A stretch of DNA of 64,000 bases from Limnephilus marmoratus (lineage: Eukaryota; Arthropoda; Insecta; Trichoptera; Limnephilidae): contig OU862922.1 of NCBI GenBank assembly GCA_917880885.1, positions 2,575,487-2,639,486 on the forward strand. The letters run 5' to 3'. Each line of letters opens with the position of its first letter. Within the stretch, counting starts at the first letter, position 1. The notes beneath the pieces were generated by a model. That model made no database searches. It was not told where the DNA came from and was given only the letters and a program-made list of their open reading frames with translations. A program made the translations under genes and the position numbers. Shown here one piece after another: positions 1 through 10,976 of this stretch.

Positions 1-2
1 GT

Positions 3-620
3 ACTCTCAATAATGGAGATGCAAACGTTTTTTCCCCAAATCAATCCGTTTTATTAGGTACCGCATCTATTAGTGTTCTTGATTCCAGGAATAATTATCA
101 GAAAATACGCGTTTTAATTGATAGCGCATCACAAAGCGAATTTATTACAACGAGCTGTTGCAAACGCCTTGGATTACCCTTATTCACAGATCGCAATCAT
201 ACAACCATTAGAGGCATTGGAGATATTTCTCAACGCATTAAAGGAATGACTAATTTAAAGTTTGAGTCTCGCTATAATAATAAAACATCTTTCTCCATTC
301 GACCTTTGGTAGTGGATCGCATTACAACCCAATTGCCGGCATCTTCTATAGATATGAGTGCGTTGTCTTATCTAAATGAATTGCCACTCGCCGACGACAA
401 ATTCCACATCCCAGGGGTCATCGATGCAATCATTGGTGCCAATGTTTTTGGCCAAATCCTTTTACCTGGTAAGGTAAAGGGCACTCAATCATTACCGAGT
501 GCAATCGAAACCAGTTTAGGGTACGTACTAGTCGGAAACGCACCTACTCTCAAGCAAAGCAACGTAACTCGCAACCAAAACAAGGTTTCTCGTAAACCAA
601 GTTTACACGCTCATTATTAA
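3..620 (+). pseudogene. BEL/Pao LTR retrotransposon Gag-Pol fragment (aspartic protease region)
   Basis: The frame is open from the window edge to a TAA at 618-620, giving about 205 residues; the N-terminus lies outside the window. Near residue 41 it has the retropepsin-like signature VLIDSASQSEFI (D-S-A in place of the common D-S-G). It is followed by IIGANVFGQIL and by a TSLGYVLVGNAP block, the layout of the BEL/Pao protease region (Pfam DUF1758/A17 type). In an intact element this domain precedes reverse transcriptase, RNase H and integrase in one long polyprotein. Here the frame ends just after the protease, and only about 160 bp separate it from a probable 3' LTR, so the polymerase and integrase have been deleted. 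Family assignment is by recognition of these motifs. Confidence 0.8.
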
Positions 621-779
621 TCTCATGTTTCTTGCCATTTTTATAATACCTAATAATTAATTAGTTTAGTTCAAGTAGGCATATATACATAATTGCTATC
701 TTTTAATAGTATTTATTTTTATTTTCTTTTCGTTTCGCATGTTGGTTTATTTTGACCATCCTGTCAAGGCTGAGGGGCA

Positions 780-1372
780 TGTTAGCGCCAATAATATTGG
801 TTGCGCTCGGCGGATTGCTTTTGTGTTTATTTTGGATTTAAATATTATTTATTTCCTATGGCAATGAATATCTCCCTTCCCCCGCTCCCCTGATGATTCC
901 CTGCTGTCACTATCGCAAGCAATCGCAAGTAATTTCGGTGCTCGAAGTTTGTGTTAACAATCATCGCCGCCGGACGCAGTCATAGTTATATACCTAACTC
1001 GCATAAAACTACCGCAACTATCTTGTCGCAGCTATTAGCATTAACAATATTAGCAACTATTAGCATTAACAATAATTCAGTTTAAAAAAAGTGAACTGCA
1101 ACTAAATGGTGGTCTCATCAAGAAAAGAATTACGTTCCAGAAGAACCTGCACCTCTTCCGTGAGTTTGACCTACCCTTTATATTTATTTGCCATTGAATT
1201 TACGCATAAGTTAATTGCCAGAGATTATAACCTCTAAGCCGAAACACTTATTATTTATTAAAATTTGTTGTTTTCTTTAATGCGTGTACCTAATGTTATT
1301 AACCTGTAAATGTTACTAATAAAAAAATGAAAACATCATGAAAACTGACTTGTTCCGAAACTTCGTTGCTCA
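780..1372 (+). mobile_element. Probable 3' LTR of the BEL/Pao element
   Basis: A purine-rich tract (AAGGCTGAGGGGCA, 766-779) is followed at once by TGTTAGCGCC, the usual junction of polypurine tract and 3' LTR in BEL/Pao elements. An AATAAA lies near 1318. The right border is a guess: a short hairpin (arms AAAACTGACTTG at 1341-1352 and its complement at 1383-1394) and then unrelated GC-rich sequence follow. The 5' LTR is outside the window, so LTR identity cannot be checked. Confidence 0.4.
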
Positions 1373-1399
1373 CTAATTGAAGCAAGTCAGTTTTTCTCG

Positions 1400-1552
1400 G
1401 GACGCGGGGCCCCTAGCCGATGCGGGGCCCCTAGGCAGTTGCCTACTCTGCCTTAGGGATAATCCGGTACTGTCCACACATCATTCCCGAAGATGAAGTA
1501 GGCCCTGAGGAAAACTATCTTCCTAAGACCTGCTGTGTGGCAAAAAATATAG
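1400..1552. repeat. GC-rich hAT-like terminus fused to a SINE A/LINE1 tail fragment
   Basis: GCGGGGCCCCTAG occurs twice between about 1403 and 1433, and the following TTGCCTACTCTGCCTTAGGG resembles the terminal part of some hAT elements; the second terminus is not found. From about 1475 to 1552 the sequence (gaagatgaagtaggccctga, ending cctgctgtgtgg) matches the 3' tail shared by SINE A and LINE1 in this window. Confidence 0.4.
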
Positions 1553-1644
1553 TGTTTAAAAATTGATTGGCAGGTAATTGTATTGTAATTGCAAAATAAA
1601 AATTCTGTAATTTGAGTACCGACATAACCATTAAAAGATTTTTT

Positions 1645-1890
1645 GCTTGAAAAAATATCGAGTGCGGTTCACACGCGGTAGAAGCGAAGCATTGGCAAAA
1701 ACAATCTCAACAACCAAGCGGCAAACATAATCAAGCGGCCAATGAGCGACATTTCCGTTACATATCTCAACCAATATAATCAGCTTGATGCTTCGCAGGT
1801 GCTATAATGCGTCATTTCCGTTTCGTCCGAATTCCAAATCACAACGAGGCTAAATAAATTTCACTTCAAAAAATTTATGGGTTTGTGTAC
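1645..1890 (+). repeat. Interspersed repeat family D, copy 1
   Basis: The copy starts with gtgcggttcacacgcggtag and ends with caaatcacaacgaggctaaa, followed by a short ttcactt motif. A second similar copy is at 44945-45210. Diverged relatives with the same ends but a different middle are at 14010-14275 and 48835-49390. There is no open frame and no terminal inverted repeat. The class is unknown. Confidence 0.6.
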
Positions 1891-2510
1891 TGGAAAAGTG
1901 ATTCATAAAATTATTTCGTTTTCAATATAAAATATTATAAATAACTGAAAATACTCTGGAAATGTAAAATAGCTTAAATAAAACAAACCTTTAACGAAAT
2001 AAAGCAATAAATTAAATAAAACCGTTAAACACTTTCGAAAATCTTATAAAATTAAAGACAAATATTATTAAAGCACGCATAATTGACATTTTTGCAGTAT
2101 AATAACTACAAATAAACAAATATGAAAATCACTCATTTTTAGGTATACTAGTGAAATATCTGGCCAGAGCTAAATATCTCGCCCCCACTCTGTTTGGTAT
2201 ACAGTGGACCCTCGATAATCCGAACCCTGTCTAATCCGGCGCCCCCTGTAATCCGACACGCCTACCACTGTTGATTGTACATATATAAAGTTTTAACAAA
2301 TCTTCACTAATATACATATTAATCTTTATATTTTTTGATTATTCGTAATATCCTGTGAAACACTTATGTTTTTAATGCATATGGTTTTTTTTTTTTACAT
2401 TACATTAGCTCCACATAGGAGACCCTGAGAAAAATAATTTCCCTCGGGGCCTATGTCATCTTTGGGGATGCTGTGTAGAGGGTTTTTTAAGGAAAGGAAG
2501 GAGAGGAGAG

Positions 2511-4261
2511 TTTTTTTAATTTTTTTTATTTAAGGAGAAAACACAGATACAGACAATAATTAACAAAACAATATTAGGAACAATAACTTGAGAATTCGCC
2601 TGCACCCCAACTATTTCTCACTGATTGACTTGATAAATAAAGATTTTCAAATACATTTTTATACATGTTTAAAAATACGTCATAATTAATAATGAATCGA
2701 AAATTCTTTAAAAAGAAGCACATAAAAAATATAGTGAATGATATATGAGTTTTCTTTTTTTATAGGAAAACAGCCTTCAATTTTCTACGAAAAGTGCTAT
2801 TAGTATCAAAAAATATATCGGAATCTTTAAGGTTGTGGTTTTTATTAAACAATTCGCACATTCTTCGGATTGGATCCCTGACACCAGCATTTGTACGTGT
2901 CCGGTTAATGTGGAATAAGTCGTTAAGCCTAGTTGTTCTGGGTGGTATTTTAAAATTAATTAGTTTGAGTAAGTCAGGACAGTCCATAACGTTGTTACAG
3001 ATTTTATACAGGGTCATTAGGTCAAGGTATGTTCGCCGGTTAAATAGATTGGAGACATTATATTTCGAGAGCATTTTTGTGTATCCCCATTCAGGTGCGC
3101 TCATTCTGTAATTGAGGAAACGCAGAAATTTCTTTTGGACACTTTCAATATTTTCTTTATAGATACCGTAAAGTGGAGTCCATATGGAGGTGCAGTATTC
3201 AAGTTGAGAACGGCCATGCGCATAGTAAAGCAGAAGGTAGGTTTCAGGTTTTCGAAATACACGGCTGTTTCTGATAACAAAGCCTAGCATGCAGTTAGCT
3301 TTATTCACAATGTTTTCAATGTGCGCATCGAAATGAAGTTTGGAATCAAAAAGTACGCCGAGGTCTCTTATACAGTATACGCGCTCGAGTGAATAATTAC
3401 CAATATAATAATTGTTTATGATAACGTTTTGATTTTTAGTAAAGCTTATATGTTGACATTTGTTGTAACTTAGGTAAATTTTGTTCTCATTGCAAAACGC
3501 TTCGAACCTTACTAAGTCTCTTTGGATGAGCAGACAATCATTTAAATTCCTTACGATGGCAAATATCTTTATGTCATCGGCGTACAACAGAAATAAACAG
3601 TGCATGAAACATTCAGAAACGGAATTAATAAAAATTATAAATAACAGCGGACCTAAGATTGATCCCTGTGGCACGCCAGAAGTAACTGGTTCCCACATGG
3701 AAGTATGTTCTCGTAACGATACAGCTTGCTGTCGTTTTGTTAGGTATGAGACGAACCAACGTAATAAGTTTCCCCTAATTCCGTTATACATAATTTTTTT
3801 AATAAGAATAAGATGGTCAACCTTATCAAAAGCTTTTTTGAAATCGCAGTAAATTGCATCTACCTGGTAGCCTCGATCCATGCTAGAATACAAGAAATTG
3901 GAATAAATAAGTAAATTACTCACGGTAGATTTGCCTTTGACAAACCCGTGTTGCTGGTCCGTAATTATTCCGGCAAGCCGGGGATATATATTATCATGCA
4001 CAAGTCTTTCCAATAGTTTGGGGATCGCCGAGAGAATGGATATTGGCCTGTAGTTTTCCACTCGTTGACGCGAATCACCCTTGTGAACCGGTATGATGTA
4101 GACCAACTTAAACCTGTCAGGGAAAACCCCATCACTCACAGATATTTGTTAAATATTATGGTAAGTGGCACACACAGTAATGACGCAGCAGATCTGAGGA
4201 AAAATGCCGGAATTCCATCTCGACCTGCACCCTTGTTTATGTCTAGTAACTTTACACTTTT
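2511..4261 (-). mobile_element. 5'-truncated Jockey-like LINE inserted in SINE A
   Basis: The element is about 1.75 kb on the minus strand. It has an A-rich 3' end (T-rich on plus at 2511-2533), a 3' UTR at about 2534-2759, and a reverse-transcriptase frame upstream. The 5' end is truncated inside the reverse transcriptase, as is usual for target-primed insertions. No clear target duplication longer than a few bases is visible. Confidence 0.8.
2760..4261 (-). pseudogene. Non-LTR reverse transcriptase, truncated and frameshifted
   Basis: The main open frame (minus, 4139 to 2760, 459 codons) carries reverse transcriptase blocks in order: YRPISILSAIPKLLERLV near residue 30, QHGFVKGKST, the first catalytic aspartate in YCDFKKAFDKVDH, GVPQGSILGPLLF, and the catalytic LLYADDIKIF near residue 186. 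A C-terminal region (SQLEYCTSIWTPLY) follows. Upstream, codons at 4261-4140 continue the protein in another frame (DINKGAGRDGIPAFF, then PLTIIFNKYL), and a one-base frameshift at about 4139-4142 separates the two. There is no endonuclease domain, so only the C-terminal half of ORF2 remains. The layout is that of Jockey/CR1-type LINEs. The YADD motif is intact, but the gene is dead by truncation and frameshift. Confidence 0.85.
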
Positions 4262-4768
4262 AGTTCTGGGAAGGAAAGGGGTTTAAGGGTGGGTAGGAAT
4301 CTGAGGTTCAGTGTGTCCTGGTCATCCGCCTCCAAGACCTAGACAAACCTCACCCCATGAACCCGGGCACCCCTGCTAAATCACCAATCGTAGCGAACCA
4401 CTTGGGGTGACCTATGGTAGAGGTGTTGGTTATCCAATAAAGGTTCCCGGGGCGGCGGTACCCATTCCCGCCTCCCAAATTTACATTTGTTTGAACATAA
4501 TTATTTCCTAACGTAAATAAGTTTAGTTATTATTTATTGTAAGTTTTATAGCACTGATGAAGTTATTTTTATAATCAATCATCAGCTCTACATTGTGATA
4601 TTTAATTTACTAAATTCCACATACATATTACACACATAGGATTCGTAGTTCAAATAGATTCTTTGATTTGTAATATGTCAGATTACCAGGTACTCTTATT
4701 CAAAAAATAGTACTCTTTAATCCGACAATACCCTGCAAAACGTTTGTCGGATTACCGCGGGTCCACTG

Positions 4769-5150
4769 TATTTCAAAACATTTTCTTGCGCTCAGAAACA
4801 AGTCACTGAATTTGAAACCCGATCACTTCGAGACAAACCCCAATGCAAAATAAAAAGGCTTGAATGTCCGGAACCTGAATTTATTTATGAAATGTAAATC
4901 AAGCTGATTGTAATAGCAAAACACACCGGCACATACCATACCATACTATACCACTAGCATCACTACTCGTATTGAGATGTTACATTTACATATTGGAAAC
5001 ACTTGTCGTTAATGCATTCCTTGGCTCGAACCTCCACGTTTCTCAAACTTTCTTTGTGACAAAACTACTAAAAACCAGATATATAGATATTATACTAATA
5101 AAAGTATAGATCACTAATATACCAACGCTTACTTAAGGGCACCAGATATG
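4769..5150. other. Stretch with no recognised feature
   Basis: About 380 bp of AT-rich DNA follow the pogo-like element. I see no coding pattern, RNA gene or repeat of the families in this window. Confidence 0.5.
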
Positions 5151-5570
5151 GATGCTAAACACGCTCTAGAGTCCAAGCTGCCGAAATGAGGTACTTGAGA
5201 GGAGTGGCGGGGGTTACGAAATGGGATCATATAAGAAATTCGACGATCCGAGATGATCTAAACATTGAACCACTGCTATTCTTCATAGAAAAATGGTAAC
5301 TGAGGTGGCTTGGGCATGTACTTAGAATGTCTGATGACCGAATTCCGAGGAAGATACTGAGTGCGATTCCAGAGAGTAGACGTCCAGTGGGCCGTCCCAG
5401 ACACAGTTGGGCAAGGCAACTTCAGAAACTGTGTGAGGAGAGGATGGGACTGCCATGGTCGGAGGACGAACAAATAGTGCTAGACAGGGGCGTATGGAGG
5501 AGCCTTGTCGATGAAATGGGTCCCCGACCCGAATAGGACAAGGGTAAGAAGATGATGATGATGATTACTA
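5150..5570 (+). pseudogene. RTE-like LINE, C-terminal fragment with GAT-repeat tail
   Basis: In one frame from about 5170: RVQAAEMRYLRGVAGV, a WDHIRNSTIRDDL segment, an in-frame TAA at 5296-5298, LRWLGHVLRM, and GRPRHSWARQLQKLC with the closing VWRSLVDEMGPRPE. It stops at 5534-5536. This 'RWLGHVLR ... GRPR.W ... WR..V' order is typical of the C-terminus of insect endonuclease/reverse-transcriptase LINEs. The element ends in agatgatgatgatgat at about 5551-5566, a short tandem tail common in RTE-type elements. Only the last ~120 residues are left, with one stop, so it is a dead 5'-truncated copy. Confidence 0.75.
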
Positions 5571-5836
5571 AAATACAGGTTTGGGAACAACATTGCTCGT
5601 AAGGTAAAAGACTGACCAAAACTATTACTAAAAAACCACCACCCAACGGTTAAATGATGTTTTAGTTACCCATTGTGTAAATATTGCAAAAGCTCTTTTT
5701 TTAATTCTTACTTATAAAAAAATGTGCTGCGAAAGAGCTGGCAACGTCGCATTCTGGAAGACTGACACATGTCATTTCCGTCTTGATAAAGTGAGGTTAT
5801 TTCTGACAAATTATGTTTTAATTGTTAATGTTACCC

Positions 5837-5921
5837 GAATTATATAAGAATTCCATTTAGTTAATGTGTGAATTTTATAAGAATTCCATTTAGTTAATGT
5901 GTGAATTTTATAAGAATTCCA
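5837..5921 (+). repeat. 33-bp tandem repeat, about 2.6 units
   Basis: Units start at 5837, 5870 and 5903 (gaattttataagaattccat, then ttagttaatgtgt); the third is cut short. Units 1 and 2 differ by one base. Confidence 0.9.
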
Positions 5922-5929
5922 TGAAAGTA

Positions 5930-7215
5930 AGGTTTTTTGATAACGTAAATGCCTTATGCATCTGTAGGTAAACATAATTCCAATAAATCAACATTTATAT
6001 TGCGCAAACAATAAATCCAAAAGGTCACATGTTTTGGTAATTCTCTTGGAATTATTTTTACATTTTTTTATTGCATAAACGAGATAAAAAGTGAAGTGAC
6101 AGTTTCTTTTAGATTTCTTAAGTAAAAAGGAACGTGTTTATTAAATTTACAACTCTATAATTTTTAGACATTCGGAGTAAAATTCTATACAGTTTTTTTC
6201 ACCTTTTTTCACGATTGAAATTAAAATACTCCATTTATATCAAGTATATTACCTATAACAATTAAACTACTTTCCAAGCCTGAATCTATCGCCAACAGCG
6301 CAATTGCTCAAAGCTTCCGAGCTTTCGCGCATACTTCAAACCCGTTGTAATCTATCAATTCACAGGCTGGGTAAATTTTATTAATAAAGCTAGTGTCATG
6401 AACGAGTACCTTTACTTTTTTATATTCACAAGAAATAACTTTTAGATTGCTTTTGTTATAAATCGGAACCTGTCAAACAATAAAAGTTATATTTTTGTAC
6501 TGTCCAATTGGTGTTTAAATACTACAGAATGCTTTGCAACAAATTTTTAAATCAACATTGCTATATTCTGAAAGAAGTATCGTATTCTTAAAGCTTTTAT
6601 CCGTAGTCATGCTTGCATTAGTTTGCGTAATTACGTAAGAAGATCTCCGATTATACAACTAGTTTCCCATCGCCGCCATTTACAAAATTGTCTTTGCAAA
6701 ATCCGTCGCTTGCCAAGGCCAGTATTGTAATCGGCCTTATTCGTCACATTTTAAATTGATTCTTACTCGATACAGTTTAATATGCACTTGTTAGCGTCCT
6801 TTAATACCAGCCTAGTACCAGCAGGCAGCAATGGAAGTTACCCAGAACACAGAACCCAAGTGCAGCGCACAATATGGACCAATGGATGTCTGTTCCATAA
6901 TTCATCAGATGATGCTTGCTGACTCTAAATACATACTCTTGAGCAGGGATCCACGATCTTGCAAAACAGTGAGAACTTCTGGAAATTCAAGACACTTGTA
7001 TAAACGTACCATTTTCTTCCAATGTCATTATATGAGCATTATTTAAGTTTATGAACAAGTTATAATAAAAGTATATGTTTTGTTATATGTAACGCTAACT
7101 CGGTGATTCACTAGTACAGTACAGAATATCTATGTAGATACTTATTTTTACATTTACTGTTATTTTTTGGCGTTAGTGGTATTTATCCTGAATTGGAGCG
7201 AAAAATTGTGTAAAT
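5930..7215. other. AT-rich stretch without recognised genes
   Basis: A short open frame at 6831-7046 (71 codons, beginning MEVTQNTEPKC) matches no family I know, has no supported splice context and is treated as chance. Nothing else is recognised apart from an A-run at about 7225-7240. Confidence 0.45.
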
Positions 7216-7427
7216 TTTGCAATTAAAAAAAAAAAAAAAAGAAAAAATTGATGTTATTATTTATTCAACAAATCAGTTCATGTTTATATTAGGAAGTCAA
7301 TTCAGTCTGATTTCACAGAATTATCAAAAATACATACCTACAAAATATTTCAACAGCTACGATACGATACGATACTACCTAAAAATATTTCAACAGCTAA
7401 TAATAAATTTAATAAAAACTAATTTAC

Positions 7428-7694
7428 TGCTGTCTTGTGGGATCGCAGCTGGAGTATCCATCTCCTGTATGGTCTCCTATTTATAGTTTTAACTTACATC
7501 GCTTGGTGAAAATACAAAGGAAGTTTTTTAGATATGTTTAATACAGATTGGAACAATCTTTAATTGATATCGGCAACAATTCATTAATTTCCAATCTAAA
7601 ACTACAGCTACTTTCTACCCGGAGAACTATTAATGACACCTGTATACTTTTTATATTACTGAATAACATCGCAGACTGCCCTCAAATGTATTGA
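7428..7694 (+). pseudogene. Jockey-like LINE reverse-transcriptase C-terminal fragment
   Basis: One frame reads GSQLEYPSPVWSPIYSF, then LVKIQRKFFRYV, an in-frame TAA, then LISNLKLQLLSTRRTINDTC and LLNNIADCP before a TGA. The order 'S.LEY..P.W.P ... QRKF.R ... RR...D ...LLN...DCP' is the segment downstream of the RT palm in Jockey-type LINEs and parallels the copy at 2760-4139. It is short, broken and truncated at both ends. Confidence 0.7.
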
Positions 7695-7827
7695 ATATTC
7701 GTGTCCCTGTTAAATCTATTTGACTCCACCATCCATTCCACTGTGACAACCATAGCACTAACTATTCATATCATTAAGCGCTATAGCGATTTCACCGAAC
7801 TGCCAATATGTATACATATGTAGGTAC

Positions 7828-7921
7828 CAGTGGCGGTCGGTGACTTTTTGAATAAGGGATGCTGATGTATATACCTACCTAATATCGAATATATTAGGTA
7901 GGTATATATATCAGCATCTAT
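7828..7921. repeat. hAT-like terminus next to a near-perfect palindrome
   Basis: CAGTGGCGGTCGGTGAC at 7828 matches the terminus of the hAT MITE at 17669-17942 (complemented CAGTGGCGGTCCGTAAG). It is followed at 7859-7918 by an inverted repeat with about 27-bp arms, outer ends gatgctgatgtatatacct and its complement, with centre aatatcgaatat. I find no second terminus. Confidence 0.5.
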
Positions 7922-9212
7922 AAATCCTTCATGCTTCATCAATTATTACAGTTCTAAAATTAAATTAATTAAATCGATATATAACATATTTAAGGTATCA
8001 ATCGGTATCTGTCATTCAAGCCAAATTGTCAAAATGGTCACGCGAACACATTCTATAAAACATACCCAATTAATCCACGCGCTTTTTTATGCTATTCTGT
8101 GCACTATGTCTACGCGCATTAAAGTCGTTTTCTGCGCGTTGGATGCTCTCATCGAATGCGTATACTGCTTCAGGCAAAATTTGGCAAGCAGAACTAAACG
8201 CGCATGCGCAAATATCAAACTTTTGCTAACATCGTGGATGCGGAATGGAGCAGAGAATCCTCTGTTGCTGGTATTGGTGCGTTAACGCGACATTCGACAC
8301 ACCAGAATCGAGAATGGTGTTTTATTATGTAGGTATTTCAGTCCGGCCATTGTTTTTGGCCGCTGAAGTTTGGTCGGTGTGGTATTAAATTGTTGTATTA
8401 AAAGCTCAAACCTTTTTTTAATGCTGAATAAATATTTATTATATGCCGCAAAGGGGGAAGGGAAGCGCCGCATTCACAGTTTGTATGGAGGGACCTCGCC
8501 TAATACGTACAGACCTTTTCGATATTTTCAAAATCGCCCATCCTGCGTCAAAGCAAAAACAATTAATTGTGAACTTAACTGTTAAGTTTACGAATTATGT
8601 TTATAAAATAATAAGAATTGTTTATATATGTGCATGTGTGTGTGCTGATATGATTTTTTCTGTATTCATTTAAGTAGTTATAATATTTGCATATATTATA
8701 TGTTCGATGTATAATGTGTTCGCAAACGTCGTTCGGTCGTTTATTAAAATAAATAAACAATGGAAACACCGGAAAAAGTTACCGAAAGTTATCCTATGAA
8801 TCCTTATCGATCGGCTGTACTAGGGGTATCAATGGTAATTTTCACATTTAGGAATTGAGTCGTTTGCGTCACTGATTGATTCTTTCGTTTGTGTTATCAG
8901 TAGAAAGCACTCTCATTCTGTCGAATAGTGAGTTTGCGATACCTTCTCCAAGGCCTGCATAGTTTTGTTATACCTAGTGAAGTGAGGAACACGTAAGCAG
9001 AAAAAGCGAACGGCCCTCGACATTATTTCCTGGCAATTTTATCTTCCGCCGAAACAAGAGTAATCAATTATAATATGGCGGCGTAGTTTTTCAAAAGCGA
9101 CCCAACCATCAATGAATTTTAATCAATTATTCAGGTAGGAGAATTGCGCTGAATGAATAGATTAGAAGTAGTAAATGGCACGTATTTATTGTTAATTTAT
9201 TTAATTCGTACA
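7922..9212. other. Stretch without recognised genes
   Basis: Several short open frames (for example 8034-8285 plus, 8282-8473 minus) overlap one another on both strands and show no family motifs, so I do not call them. A frame beginning METPEKVTESY at 8760 runs about 32 codons and is too short to assign. Confidence 0.45.
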
Positions 9213-9216
9213 TGAT

Positions 9217-10066
9217 GGGTGGATAAGAATCTGGGGGTCAGTGTGTCCAGGAGTGACGGCTGTATTAATCCATCCCTCCTACTGCGATGCAAGGCGATGT
9301 TCCGAGAGAGTACGGCTGGAGAAGTCAGAGGGACTCCCTCAATCATTCTCTCCCGATCCGGCCTGCCACGCACCTAGTGGGCAGACGCATCCTCCGCCAA
9401 GACCCGGACAAACCTCACCCCATGAACCCAGTTAAGCTAAGCTCACCCCTCAAACGTAGCGAACCACTGACCACAACTACCATACTAGGCATAGAGAAGC
9501 ACAAATGTTTATTATTGATAAATCTCAAAATGTATACGGTGATAGAACAAAGAGGCATAAAATTCCTGAAATATTTAACGTATTACCTGAAAATATTAAA
9601 AATGAGACATCTTATTCAAAAATCAAAAAAAAGTTAAATCATTCTATCTCCGTAGAACATGAAATCAAATAATATTGTATACCTAAATCGAATATTGATT
9701 AAATACCTGGAAATTACTATCATACACTGTATTCATAAACGTCATAAAAATTAGTAGTTTAAAATAATTAGAAATTTATATTAAGAAATATACTTATTAC
9801 TATGTAGTATTTTTAAATTAAGGATTATACTTAGTAATTACTATGTAAAACCTAAAAGAATAATAGTATTAAGTAAATAGGAAAAATGAGAGATTTCTTA
9901 CAATCAAACTGATTGATCAGTTTTGTAAGATTTGTAACATAAATATTGTAAAAGTAAAAAAACTGAATAAACATACTAAAAAAAAAAACTTGGGGTGACC
10001 TACGGCATAGGTGTTGGTTATCAAAAAAATGGTTCCCGGGTCGGCGGTACCCATACCCGCCTCCAA
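9217..10066 (-). mobile_element. SINE A copy 3, split by a LINE 3' end
   Basis: Minus-strand SINE A: the head (cgggtatgggtaccgccgac, acctatgccgtaggtcaccc) is at 10066-9988 and the body at about 9471-9217. The element breaks inside the motif cgaaccacttggggtg, exactly where the LINE sits. The 3' tail typical of the family is absent. Confidence 0.75.
9471..9987 (+). mobile_element. 5'-truncated LINE ('LINE3' type) with poly(A)
   Basis: About 517 bp. Coding remnant at 9505-9672: MFIIDKSQNVYGDRT, then KIPEIFNVLPENIKNETSYS and a lysine-rich end with TAA. This resembles the C-terminus of the LINE at 23260-23938 (RTLEYLIPVIFNKINKNIK). The 3' UTR has AATAAA at about 9966 and ends in a run of about ten A. 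The target duplication is at most 'act'. The coding part lies after the polymerase domain. Confidence 0.7.
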
Positions 10067-10829
10067 AATTAGAATTTATAATACATTACAGTTACATCCT
10101 GGAACAATTCATTATTATTTTTATAATTACAAACTTTCGCGTTAATTTTATTAAGCTCAGGCACAAATATTTCAATATTTTACGATCATTTACAACCATA
10201 ACCGAATAGGGGTACGTTGGTGGGAGATTTTGAAATAAGCAGTTTTTATAGACCTGATACTTTATTTTTTTCTGGGCCTATAAAAAAACTACTAAAAATA
10301 TACTAATTTCTGAGGCAAACATGTGTCCTAATCGCACGTATTTAATTAAAGCATCTAAAATTCTTTTAAATGATCTAATTTTCAAACCAATATCATTTTG
10401 CGTTGCTTAGTAGTACATCACCAAGCATCCAGAAAAACACAAAATTTTAAAAATATTAGTATGATTGATGAATTTAGTCATGGTCATGAATGAAACAAAC
10501 GGTCCCCGTGTCGGATTTGTGCCGAGCGTAAGCTTTTGTAATCTAGAGCGAAGACAAGCCTGTTATTTCCCAACATGGTCGGGTGATCTATTGTTCTGGC
10601 CTAATGCTACATAGAGTGCAATGTAGGTAAGGTGTAGTATATGTCTTAGCTCCTCTGGTCTCTGGTCTCCCGCGATGTTGAAACTGATGAAACGTCAGCG
10701 CCCAGAATGGGATCGAAGGGTAATGCTAATCGATGGTGACCAAGCGGTCATGTGAACCTTTTGTAGTACATAGCATCTAAGTTCTGAGGTAGGACCCAGT
10801 GGGATCCTTGTGAAAATTACTTTGGCATA
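10067..10829. other. Stretch without recognised genes
   Basis: I see no coding pattern or known repeat. The section 10500-10830 is less AT-rich than its surroundings but has no open frame that I recognise. Confidence 0.45.
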
Positions 10830-10976
10830 GTCTAGAGCAGTGGTGCCCAACCGGTAGCTCGCGGGCAACTGGTAGCTCGCGACCTGTTTTATAGGCACCC
10901 GCGAACAATATTGGTGAAATAAATTAAAGATTTTCCTAAATTTAATTCCTATCACTATGTTATATACCAGGAAAAT

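Larger units (their letters stand above)
2385..4489 (-). mobile_element. SINE A copy 2, interrupted by a LINE
   Basis: Read on the minus strand, the head (ccgccgccccgggaacc, accaacacctctaccatagg) lies at 4489-4262. The 3' tail (ccccaaagatgacataggcc, gctaatgtaa plus A-run) lies at 2510-2385. The two parts join exactly at the LINE borders (gaggag at 2510, agttctgggaagg at 4262), so the LINE inserted into an existing SINE. The tail matches the 3' end of LINE1. Confidence 0.75.
2202..4768. mobile_element. pogo/Tigger-like (Tc1/mariner superfamily) non-autonomous DNA transposon
   Basis: The left end is CAGTGGACCCTCGATAATCC (2202 on) and the right end, complemented, is CAGTGGACCCGCGGTAATCC. The termini are inverted with only two differences over 20 bases. 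A TA dinucleotide flanks each side (2200-2201 and 4769-4770), the target duplication expected of Tc1/mariner/pogo. The element's own sequence is about 2202-2384 and 4490-4768 and has no transposase frame. The middle is occupied by a SINE A that itself carries a LINE, so the element is older than both. Superfamily is inferred from termini and TA duplication. Confidence 0.75.

Noticed and set aside
6831..7046. Open frame MEVTQNTEPKC... as a small gene
   Set aside because: No known motif, no splice context, AT-rich surroundings; 71 codons can occur by chance in 64 kb.
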